This document shows, in pieces, positions 44,088-51,393 of a stretch of DNA of 64,000 nucleotides (within the stretch, counting starts at the first letter, position 1; every line of letters starts with the position of its first letter). The stretch is from JAAZGD01 sp964489555 (lineage in GTDB: Bacteria; Bacillota; Clostridia; Peptostreptococcales; Anaerovoracaceae). Below the pieces are notes generated by a model. The model was not told the origin of the DNA. It ran no database searches and saw only the letters and a program-made list of their open reading frames with translations. The position numbers were made by a program, and so were the translations under genes. Where the stretch lies: assembly GCA_964489555.1 (NCBI GenBank), contig CAZAZF010000003.1, forward strand, positions 62,001 through 126,000. The letters run 5' to 3'.

Positions 44088-44354
44088 ATGATTGATCAAG
44101 CAAAGAAAACTGAAATCATTCATGATTATCAGTTGAAAGAGGGGGATACCGGCTCCCCGGAAGTGCAGGTTGCCGTGCTGACATATCGTATCAACGATTT
44201 GAATGAGCATTTGAAGATCCATAAAAAAGACCATCATTCCAGGCGGGGTCTTCTAAAAATGGTAGGACAGAGAAGAAATCTTCTTAATTACCTGAAGGAA
44301 AAAGACGTGGAAAGGTACAGAAGTCTGATTGCTCGTTTAGGTTTAAGAAAGTAG
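44088..44354 (+). CDS. rpsO: 30S ribosomal protein S15
   Basis: Primary-binding 16S rRNA protein, 88 residues. The four-helix fold is recognisable: GDTGSPEVQVAVLTYRIN, HLKIHKKDHHSRRGLLKMVGQRRNLL and RYRSLIARLGLRK. Complete, normal length, followed by its own terminator and then pnp. Confidence 0.98.
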   Translation: MIDQAKKTEIIHDYQLKEGDTGSPEVQVAVLTYRINDLNEHLKIHKKDHHSRRGLLKMVGQRRNLLNYLKEKDVERYRSLIARLGLRK

Positions 44355-44370
44355 CACAACTTAAAAATTT

Positions 44371-44400
44371 AAGCGGAGCCAAGCTTGCTCCGTTTTTATT
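44371..44400 (+). terminator. Intrinsic terminator after rpsO
   Basis: CGGAGC (44374-44379) pairs with GCTCCG (44387-44392), loop CAAGCTT, then TTTTTATTTAT. Some read-through into pnp is likely since pnp has no clear promoter of its own. Confidence 0.8.
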
Positions 44401-44415
44401 TATATTTATTGGTTA

Positions 44416-44430
44416 GCGTCAGAATGACGC
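44416..44430 (+). promoter_or_regulatory. Hairpin in the pnp leader
   Basis: Perfect GCGTCA-GAA-TGACGC stem-loop 38 bases before the pnp start. pnp leaders in Escherichia coli contain an RNase III-cut hairpin for autoregulation; whether this one works so is unknown. Confidence 0.45.
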
Positions 44431-44467
44431 AAAGACGGTTGGAATTAACAGGAGGTAGTTGTTAATT

Positions 44468-46567
44468 ATGAGATTTGAAGATTACAAAACTTATCGCACG
44501 GCGCTGGGAGGAAGACTTTTGCAGCTGGAGATAGGAAAAGTGTGTGAGTTGGCCAGCGGCCAGGTAACCTTGAGGTACGGAGACACGGTGGTCAATGTGA
44601 CGGCTTGCGCTTCCGACACGCCTCGAGCCGATATTGATTTTTTCCCCTTGTCTTGTGATTACGAGGAGAGAATGTATGCGGCGGGTAAAATCCCGGGAGG
44701 ATTTATAAAAAGAGAAGGCAGACCCAGCGAAAAAGCAGTGCTGAGTTCCAGGTTGATTGATCGACCCATCAGGCCTTTGTTTCCAAAAGGGTTTTATAAT
44801 GATGTTCAAGTAGTGGCTACGGTCATGTGTGTAGATCCGGACTGTCCTCCGGATATAGTAGCTATGATAGGTTCATCTGTAGCGCTTAGTATTTCTGATA
44901 TTCCTTTTGATGGCCCCACCGGATCGGTGAGAATCGGCCGGGTAGATGGGGAATTCGTAGTGAATCCCACACAGGCCCAACGGGAAGAAAGTGATCTTGA
45001 TTTGGTGGTAAGTGGTACCAAAGAAGCTATTATGATGGTGGAAGCCGGCTGCCAGGAGGTGCCGGAGGATGTAGTTTTGGAAGCCATTATGTTTGCTCAT
45101 GAGGAAATTAAAAAAATCGTTTTCTTTATTGAGGAAATTGCAAAGGAAATTGGAAAACCGAAAAAGGAAGTGACTCTTTATAAGGTTCCCGAAGAAGTGG
45201 ATTTGGCAGTAAGGCAATATGCTACGTTCAAAATGAGAGAAGCCATCCAGACGGAGGACAAGCTTCAGCGGTTGGAAAATTTGGACCAGGTAGAACGAGA
45301 GGCTAAGGAGCATTTTGCGGAAATCTATCCGGAGAATGGAAAGGATGTTTCTGCGGTTCTTTACAATATTACAAAAGAGCAAGTTCGAGGGATGATTTTA
45401 GACGAGGGAATTCGTCCCGACAACCGCAAGTCCGATGAAATTCGACCCATTTGGTGTGAAACAGGCTTCTTGCCAAGAACCCATGGGACCGGATTGTTTA
45501 AGAGAGGACAAACTCAGGTATTGAGTGTTGCCACTCTGGCACCGGTGAGAGAGGCCCAAACCATAGACGGCATTGGAGATGAAACGGAAAAAAGATATAT
45601 GCACCACTACAATTTCCCGCCTTATTCTGTGGGAGAAGCCAGACCTATGAGATCTCCTGGAAGAAGGGAAATCGGACATGGGGCGTTGGCAGAGAGAGCC
45701 CTATTGCCTGTGCTTCCACCCGAAGAAGAGTTTCCGTATGCTATCAGGGTAGTAAGCGATGTGTTATCCAGCAACGGTTCTACTTCCCAAGCCTCAGTTT
45801 GTGGAAGCACATTAGCCTTAATGGATGCCGGGGTTCCCATCACGCGTCCGGTTTCGGGAATTGCCATGGGATTGATTGAGAGAGTGGAAGAGGACGGCTC
45901 AAGCACCATTGCCATCCTTTCGGACATACAGGGGATGGAAGATTTCCTAGGAGATATGGATTTCAAAGTGGCTGGCACTGAAAAAGGCGTTACTGCAATT
46001 CAAATGGACATCAAAGTTCATGGTTTGTCCCGCGAAATTTTGGAACAAGCTTTAACACAAGCCAAAGAGGGAAGAATGTACATCATGGAAAAGATGATGG
46101 AAGAGATTTCCGCTCCCCGTGGAGAGTTGTCTCCATATGCACCTCGTATTATTACTATGCAGATTGACCCGGATAAAATTCGTACGGTCATCGGACCGGG
46201 TGGAAAAACCATCAACCGGATTATTGCAGAAACTGGTGTAAAAATTGATATTGATGACACGGGATTGATTTACATCGCGGCCCCGGATATGGACACGGCA
46301 CAACGAGGGTTGGCAGAGATTGAGTTGTTAATTAAGGATGTAGAAGTGGGTGAGGTTTATGATGGCGTAGTGACTCGCTTGATGGCCTTTGGTGCTTTCA
46401 TAGAAATTCTGCCGGGAAAAGAAGGGTTGCTGCACATTTCCAAGATGGCAAAAGAACGTGTGGAAAAAGTGGAAGATGTGATGAATGTTGGAGATAAAGT
46501 GAAGGTAAAGGTCACGGAAATCGACAGCCAAAACCGAATCAACCTTTCTCGTAAGGAATTGCTGTAG
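44468..46567 (+). CDS. pnp: Polyribonucleotide nucleotidyltransferase (PNPase)
   Basis: Phosphorolytic 3'-5' exoribonuclease of the RNA degradosome. 699 residues: two RNase PH domains (first about 1-210, second about 310-540 with ETGFLPRTHGTGLF and GSTSQASVCGSTLALMDAG), then KH (PDKIRTVIGPGGKTIN) and S1 (GEVYDGVVTRLMAFGAF) domains. ATG 44468 matches the family start; GGAGGT is 11 bases upstream, and a TTG at 44459 is closer but adds residues. Confidence 0.97.
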   Translation: MRFEDYKTYRTALGGRLLQLEIGKVCELASGQVTLRYGDTVVNVTACASDTPRADIDFFPLSCDYEERMYAAGKIPGGFIKREGRPSEKAVLSSRLIDRPIRPLFPKGFYNDVQVVATVMCVDPDCPPDIVAMIGSSVALSISDIPFDGPTGSVRIGRVDGEFVVNPTQAQREESDLDLVVSGTKEAIMMVEAGCQEVPEDVVLEAIMFAHEEIKKIVFFIEEIAKEIGKPKKEVTLYKVPEEVDLAVRQYATFKMREAIQTEDKLQRLENLDQVEREAKEHFAEIYPENGKDVSAVLYNITKEQVRGMILDEGIRPDNRKSDEIRPIWCETGFLPRTHGTGLFKRGQTQVLSVATLAPVREAQTIDGIGDETEKRYMHHYNFPPYSVGEARPMRSPGRREIGHGALAERALLPVLPPEEEFPYAIRVVSDVLSSNGSTSQASVCGSTLALMDAGVPITRPVSGIAMGLIERVEEDGSSTIAILSDIQGMEDFLGDMDFKVAGTEKGVTAIQMDIKVHGLSREILEQALTQAKEGRMYIMEKMMEEISAPRGELSPYAPRIITMQIDPDKIRTVIGPGGKTINRIIAETGVKIDIDDTGLIYIAAPDMDTAQRGLAEIELLIKDVEVGEVYDGVVTRLMAFGAFIEILPGKEGLLHISKMAKERVEKVEDVMNVGDKVKVKVTEIDSQNRINLSRKELL

Positions 46568-46608
46568 TTGTAAAGGAGCCTTATCGATTTTCCGGAAATG
46601 GATCAAAT

Positions 46609-46647
46609 AAAAACCTTCGACTTTCAAAGAATTCGGAGGTTTTTTGA
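46609..46647 (+). terminator. Terminator after pnp
   Basis: AAAACCTTCGA pairs with TCGGAGGTTTT (one G-T pair) over an 11-12 base loop and ends in TTTTTTG. Confidence 0.8.
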
Positions 46648-46655
46648 TTTCACCA

Positions 46656-46684
46656 TTGTATCTGGCTGGAATTCGTATTATAAT
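46656..46684 (+). promoter_or_regulatory. Promoter of katG
   Basis: TTGTAT and a perfect TATAAT separated by 17 bases. The start near 46691 leaves a leader of about 107 bases. The -10 box is within a PerR-like operator. Confidence 0.7.
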
Positions 46685-46692
46685 CAATATAA
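46678..46692 (+). promoter_or_regulatory. PerR-box-like operator over the katG -10
   Basis: TTATAATCAATATAA differs from the Bacillus PerR box (TTATAATNATTATAA) at one position. It covers the -10 and start point, where PerR-Fe would repress and peroxide would release. katA of Bacillus is a PerR target, which fits. Confidence 0.55.
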
Positions 46693-46797
46693 TGTTATTC
46701 AGATTACAAATACAGAAATTTCAAATTATCAAAAGGTGCTTCGTGGAGTGGCAATCGGCTATATTGGGCGAAGACGCCAAGAAACAGGAGGATAACA

Positions 46798-48990
46798 ATG
46801 GAAGAGAAAAAATGTCCGGTAACAGGGCACATGAAAAAGAGTTTGTCCAAAGGAGGGACCACCAATCAGGACTGGTGGCCAGATCAATTAAATTTAAAGA
46901 TTCTTCATCAAAACTCCGGGTTAAGCAACCCGATGGGTGAAGGTTTCAATTATCGAAAGGAGTTTGGCACATTAAACCTAGAAGAGGTAAAGGAAGATAT
47001 TTATCGCCTGATGACGGATTCTCAAGACTGGTGGCCAGCCGATTATGGCCATTATGGACCTTTGTTCATTCGAATGGCCTGGCACAGTGCGGGAACCTAT
47101 CGTATGGGAGACGGACGAGGAGGCGCTAGTGACGGAACTCAGCGGTTTCCCCCTCTCAATAGTTGGCCGGACAATGTGAATCTGGACAAAGCTCGAAGGC
47201 TTCTTTGGCCAATAAAAAAGAAGTACGGACGCAAAATTTCCTGGGCGGATTTAATGATTTTGGCTGGGAATTGTGCTTTGGAATCCATGGGCTTTGAAAC
47301 CTTTGGCTTTGGTGGAGGAAGAGAAGATGTGTGGGAACCGCAAGAGGATGTCTATTGGGGGTCGGAGGAGGAGTGGCTAGGGAATCAAAGGGTTACTGAA
47401 GAGCAAAAGCTGGAAAACCCGCTGGCCGCCGTCCAAATGGGACTAATCTATGTGAATCCCGAAGGACCCAATGGGGTTCCCAGCGCCATTGCGTCGGGAA
47501 AAGATGTGCGAGAGACATTTGCCAGAATGGCCATGAATGATGAAGAAACGGTAGCCCTCGTAGCTGGAGGACATACTTTTGGAAAGTGTCACGGGGCTGG
47601 ACCGGCCACTCATGTGGGGCCGGAGCCAGAAGCCGCTCCCATTGAAGAACAAGGCCTTGGTTGGAAAAGCAGCTATAAGAGTGGGAAGGGGGGAGACGCC
47701 ATTGGAAGCGGCATTGAAGGCGCATGGAAACCAAGACCCACCAAATGGGATATGGGATATCTGGAAACCTTGTTCAAATACGACTGGGATTTGGTAAAGA
47801 GCCCGGCAGGGGCCTGGCAGTGGATTCCCACGGATCCCAAAGCGAAAGAAACGGTGGAAGATGCCCATGATCCAGAGAAGCGTCATGCACCTATGATGAC
47901 TACAGCAGATATGTCTTTGAGAATGGACCCGGATTTTCAACCCATTGCCAAGAGGTATCTTGAAAACCCGGAAGAATTTGAAAAGGCCTTTGCCAAGGCG
48001 TGGTTTAAATTAACGCACCGCGATATGGGCCCTCGTTCTCGATATCTAGGGCCGGCGGTGCCGGAAGAAATCCTGATTTGGCAAGACCCTGTTCCGGAGG
48101 TAGATCATCCTTTGGTAGAAGGGGTGGATATTGATTTATTAAAAGAAGAGATTCTGGAATCCAGTTTATCCATAGGGCAATTGGTGAGCCTAGCATGGGC
48201 TTCTGCTTCCACCTTTCGTTGCTCTGATAAACGGGGAGGCGCCAACGGTGCCCGCATTCGTTTGAAGCCCCAATGCAATTGGGAAGTTAATGAGCCTTCA
48301 GAAATAAAGGAAGTCCTGAAAGTTTTAGAAGAAATACAACGAAAGTTTAACGAAGGACAACAGAAGAAAAAAATATCTGTGGCGGATCTCATTGTCCTAG
48401 CAGGGGGAACAGCAGTGGAAGAAGCGGCTAAAAAAGCGGGATTTGAGGTGGAAGTTCCATTTCGACCGGGGCGTACCGACGCCATCCAAGAGCAGACCGA
48501 TATTGCGTCTTTCCATGTGCTGGAGCCCAAGGCCGATGGGTTCCGAAATTACATGAAAACCAGATACGATGTGAAACCGGAAGAAATGTTGGTGGACAAA
48601 GCTCAATTGCTTGGTTTGACGGCGCCGGAAATGACCGTACTTCTGGGTGGCTTACGGGTATTGGGTGCAAATTATATGGATGAGCCCTACGGAGTGTTTA
48701 CTGGAAATCCCCAGACCTTGACCAATGATTTTTTCGTTCATCTACTTGATATGGGTACGGAATGGAAGGTTTTGGATGAAGAAAAAGGTATTTATGAGGG
48801 GGTAGATCGTAAAACAGGACAATTTCTTTGGAAGGCTACCAGAGTGGATCTGATTTTTGGTTCCAATTCTCAGCTGAGAGCTTTGTCGGAGGTTTATGCT
48901 TCGGCGGATGGCCATGAAAAGATGGTGGCAGACTTTGTAAAAGCCTGGGTCAAAGTGATGGAAGCCGATCGATTTGATTTGGCAAAATAA
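46798..48990 (+). CDS. katG: Catalase-peroxidase KatG
   Basis: Haem enzyme that removes hydrogen peroxide by both catalase and peroxidase action. 730 residues, two duplicated peroxidase-fold halves. All key residues are there: distal R92, W95, H96 (RMAWHSAGTYR), proximal H259 (AGGHTFGKCHG), and the W95-Y218-M244 cross-link trio needed for catalase activity. No signal peptide. AGGAGG precedes the ATG. Monocistronic between the pnp terminator and a small unrelated gene; the next start is 25 bases on, so read-through is possible. Confidence 0.97.
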   Translation: MEEKKCPVTGHMKKSLSKGGTTNQDWWPDQLNLKILHQNSGLSNPMGEGFNYRKEFGTLNLEEVKEDIYRLMTDSQDWWPADYGHYGPLFIRMAWHSAGTYRMGDGRGGASDGTQRFPPLNSWPDNVNLDKARRLLWPIKKKYGRKISWADLMILAGNCALESMGFETFGFGGGREDVWEPQEDVYWGSEEEWLGNQRVTEEQKLENPLAAVQMGLIYVNPEGPNGVPSAIASGKDVRETFARMAMNDEETVALVAGGHTFGKCHGAGPATHVGPEPEAAPIEEQGLGWKSSYKSGKGGDAIGSGIEGAWKPRPTKWDMGYLETLFKYDWDLVKSPAGAWQWIPTDPKAKETVEDAHDPEKRHAPMMTTADMSLRMDPDFQPIAKRYLENPEEFEKAFAKAWFKLTHRDMGPRSRYLGPAVPEEILIWQDPVPEVDHPLVEGVDIDLLKEEILESSLSIGQLVSLAWASASTFRCSDKRGGANGARIRLKPQCNWEVNEPSEIKEVLKVLEEIQRKFNEGQQKKKISVADLIVLAGGTAVEEAAKKAGFEVEVPFRPGRTDAIQEQTDIASFHVLEPKADGFRNYMKTRYDVKPEEMLVDKAQLLGLTAPEMTVLLGGLRVLGANYMDEPYGVFTGNPQTLTNDFFVHLLDMGTEWKVLDEEKGIYEGVDRKTGQFLWKATRVDLIFGSNSQLRALSEVYASADGHEKMVADFVKAWVKVMEADRFDLAK

Positions 48991-49015
48991 ATGGGAAGAG
49001 GAGTCGAGGACGGCA

Positions 49016-49432
49016 TTGAAAAACATGAAAAAGTGGTTGTATCTTCTTTTGGGATCGGTGTCGTTGGTTGTGGGGGTTGCCGGAGCATTTATTCCGGTTC
49101 TTCCCACGACTCCTTTTTTATTGGTTGCTTCCTTTTGCTATCTAAGAAGCTCAACCAGAATGTATAGGTGGCTAATGGGCCATCGGGTATTAGGACCATA
49201 TATCGTCAGTTATACAGTGTATAAAGGGGTTTCTCGACAGAATAAAATAGGTTCATTGGTTTTTCTGTGGTGTTCTCTTCTTCTTTCCATATTTCTGGTA
49301 TGCTCTCTTTTTGTGACCCTGATCCTGTTGGTTGTTGGAACAGCCGTTACCATACATATTTTGAAGTTGAAAACCTTGACAGGGAAACAACAGGAAGAAA
49401 TTCAAAGTATGTTGAAAAGAGACTTTCAATAG
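49016..49432 (+). CDS. YbaN-family (DUF454) membrane protein
   Basis: 138-residue inner-membrane protein with about four hydrophobic segments and the DUF454 hallmark GAFIPVLPTTPFLLVASFCYLRSS near residue 30, cytoplasmic in part (RVLGPYI). Function is unknown in the family. I favour TTG 49016, which has GAGGA 5 bases upstream; ATG 49025 (MKKWLYLLLG) is an alternative with poorer spacing. It follows katG by 25 bases and may be cotranscribed with it. Confidence 0.8.
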   Translation: MKNMKKWLYLLLGSVSLVVGVAGAFIPVLPTTPFLLVASFCYLRSSTRMYRWLMGHRVLGPYIVSYTVYKGVSRQNKIGSLVFLWCSLLLSIFLVCSLFVTLILLVVGTAVTIHILKLKTLTGKQQEEIQSMLKRDFQ

Positions 49433-49441
49433 CCGCTCTTC

Positions 49442-49470
49442 TTTACATCGGTATAGAATCGCTTTATACT
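49442..49470 (+). promoter_or_regulatory. Promoter of the small-membrane-protein-cysK-cysE unit
   Basis: TTTACA and TATACT with 17 bases between, 10 bases after the YbaN-family stop. A second -10-like TATATT lies at 49518-49523. Confidence 0.55.
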
Positions 49471-49496
49471 ATTTTTACGGAGAGGGAGGTTCTCTG

Positions 49497-49512
49497 TGTG
49501 AAATTCGTCACA
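49497..49512 (+). promoter_or_regulatory. Crp/Fnr-type palindrome in the cysK leader
   Basis: TGTGA-AATTCG-TCACA, identical to the Crp core TGTGA-N6-TCACA. It lies downstream of the 49442 promoter and overlaps the -35 place of the TATATT at 49518, so a bound regulator would more likely repress. No Crp-family gene is in the window. Confidence 0.5.
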
Positions 49513-49557
49513 TAGGGTATATTATTACCAACCAGAGAAAGGGAAGGAGGCATTGGT

Positions 49558-49803
49558 ATGCCAATTATTATTTTTGCGTTGGTGGTGGCCGGGCTTTTTT
49601 TGGTGTACTATTTTTTATTGAACAATGTCTCCAATTATACTACAGAAAAACCGCCGGAAAAGGGACCTTTTGATGTGATTTATCTTCCGGAAGACCTAGA
49701 AGCGGAAAAGCAGAGGCGAAGACAACGGGAAGAGAAACAAAGAGAAGCGGTGGCCAAAGACAAAGAGAAAGAAACAGAGGATGAGGATGAAAGTAAGAGA
49801 TAA
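49558..49803 (+). CDS. Small membrane-anchored charged protein (81 aa)
   Basis: One N-terminal membrane helix (about residues 3-22), a short linker with PPEKGPFDVIYLPEDLE, then a strongly charged Arg/Glu/Lys-rich tail to the end, probably helical and cytoplasmic. I do not recognise a family. GGGAAGGAGG precedes the ATG. The end overlaps the cysK start by 17 bases, so it is cotranslated with cysteine synthesis genes; a link to them is unproven. Confidence 0.8.
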   Translation: MPIIIFALVVAGLFLVYYFLLNNVSNYTTEKPPEKGPFDVIYLPEDLEAEKQRRRQREEKQREAVAKDKEKETEDEDESKR

Positions 49804-50743
49804 CATATTGGAAACCATAGGTAAAACTCCTATGGTCCGTCTTCATAAAATAGAGGCATTACTGGGAAATCAAATCCAACTTCTGGGAAAATTAGAAATG
49901 TTTAACCCGGGGGGGAGCGCCAAAGATCGCGCTGCTTTCGCCATGATTTCCCATGGGGAAAAAAGGGGACTTTTGAAGAAGGGCTCCGTTATCGTGGAGC
50001 CCACCAGTGGCAATACGGGAGTGGCCTTGTCGGTCATTGCAGCCCGAAAGGGGTATCGTGTCATCTTGACAATGCCGGAAACCATGAGCCTAGAGCGGAG
50101 GCAGATACTGAAAGCACTTGGAGCGAAATTGGTATTGACGCCGGGAAATCTGGGAATGAGAGGAGCTATTGAAAAAGCAGAAAATTTGCTGCAGGAAATC
50201 CCTGACAGCTATATGCCGGGGCAATTCACCAATGAGGCCAATGCGGAGGCTCATTATGAGACGACAGGGCCGGAGATTTGGGAAGATACGGATGGGCGAA
50301 TTTATGGATTCATTGCGGGAGTAGGAACGGGAGGGACCATCTCAGGGGTAGGGAAATACCTGAAAGAGAAGGATTCATCTATCCGGATTGTTGCGGTTGA
50401 GCCGGAAAATTCCCAAGTGTTGGGTAAGGGGGAGGCGGGCCCCCATGGTATTCAAGGTATCGGAGCGGGATTCGTCCCTACCATCCTTAATCGGGAGGTA
50501 ATTGATCAGATTTTATCGGTTACGGAGGAAGAAGCCTATCGTTATGGCCGGTTTTTGGCCCAAGAAGAAGGTGTTTTGGCAGGAATTTCCTCCGGGGCGG
50601 CGATAGCGGCGGCAAGCAAGGTGGCAAAACAGGCAGAGGCTCAAGGGAAAATATGGGTGGTGTTCTTGCCGGACACCGGGGAAAGATATATGTCAACGAA
50701 GATGTTTCAGCAGGAGGAACAGGAGCATTTATGGGAAAGATAA
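49787..50743 (+). CDS. cysK: Cysteine synthase A (O-acetylserine sulfhydrylase)
   Basis: PLP enzyme that makes cysteine from O-acetylserine and sulfide. 318 residues; PLP lysine K46 in NPGGSAKDR, the substrate loop TSGNTG, and GTGGTISGVGKYL for phosphate binding. ATG 49787 has AGAGG 7 bases upstream; ATG 49781 is too close to it. Overlaps cysE by 13 bases, so the two steps of cysteine synthesis are coupled. Confidence 0.96.
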   Translation: MKVRDNILETIGKTPMVRLHKIEALLGNQIQLLGKLEMFNPGGSAKDRAAFAMISHGEKRGLLKKGSVIVEPTSGNTGVALSVIAARKGYRVILTMPETMSLERRQILKALGAKLVLTPGNLGMRGAIEKAENLLQEIPDSYMPGQFTNEANAEAHYETTGPEIWEDTDGRIYGFIAGVGTGGTISGVGKYLKEKDSSIRIVAVEPENSQVLGKGEAGPHGIQGIGAGFVPTILNREVIDQILSVTEEEAYRYGRFLAQEEGVLAGISSGAAIAAASKVAKQAEAQGKIWVVFLPDTGERYMSTKMFQQEEQEHLWER

Positions 50744-51393
50744 GAGAGGATTTAAAATCCATACAGAAAAGAGATCCGGCATGCCGGAATAGCCTGGAAG
50801 TGGTTTTGTTATATTCCGGATTTCATGCTTTGGTGTTCTACCGAATTGCTAACCGCTTATATAAGTGGCGCAGGTTTTTCATTGCTCGTTTTATATCTCA
50901 GTTTGCCAGATGGATTACAGGCATTGAGATTCATCCGGGAGCTACCATTGGCCGGGGATTATTTATTGATCATGGAAGCGGCGTGGTGATTGGAGAAACC
51001 ACAGAAATAGGAGATTACTGTACCTTGTATCAAGGGGTTACTTTAGGGGGGACCGGTATTGTGCAGGGGAAACGTCACCCCACTTTGGGAAATGATGTGT
51101 TAGTAGGAGCTGGAGCTAAAGTGTTGGGACCCTTTAAGGTGGGAGACCACGCGAAAATTGCGGCGGGTGCGGTGGTGTTGAATGAAGTTCCTCCATATGC
51201 CACGGCCGTAGGGGTCCCCGCTAAAATTCTTTGTGGTTTTGCGGCAGACCCTACGGGAGAAAAAACCGGCAATGAAGATGTGGATCAAATCAATATTGAA
51301 GACCCCATCATGATCGAACTTTGTCGCATGGAAGAGCAGTTAGAACGATTGGAAGAAAAGGTAAGGAAACTGGAGAAAAAGGAATCACACTGA
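50731..51393 (+). CDS. cysE: Serine O-acetyltransferase
   Basis: Makes O-acetylserine from serine and acetyl-CoA, the substrate of CysK. 220 residues: short helical N-terminus and left-handed beta-helix of hexapeptide repeats (IHPGATIGRGLFIDHGSG, then GVTLGGTG). A coiled-coil C-terminal tail (about 185-220) is longer than usual. Its stop overlaps the convergent ileS stop region by nine bases with no terminator between. Confidence 0.95.
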   Translation: MGKIREDLKSIQKRDPACRNSLEVVLLYSGFHALVFYRIANRLYKWRRFFIARFISQFARWITGIEIHPGATIGRGLFIDHGSGVVIGETTEIGDYCTLYQGVTLGGTGIVQGKRHPTLGNDVLVGAGAKVLGPFKVGDHAKIAAGAVVLNEVPPYATAVGVPAKILCGFAADPTGEKTGNEDVDQINIEDPIMIELCRMEEQLERLEEKVRKLEKKESH

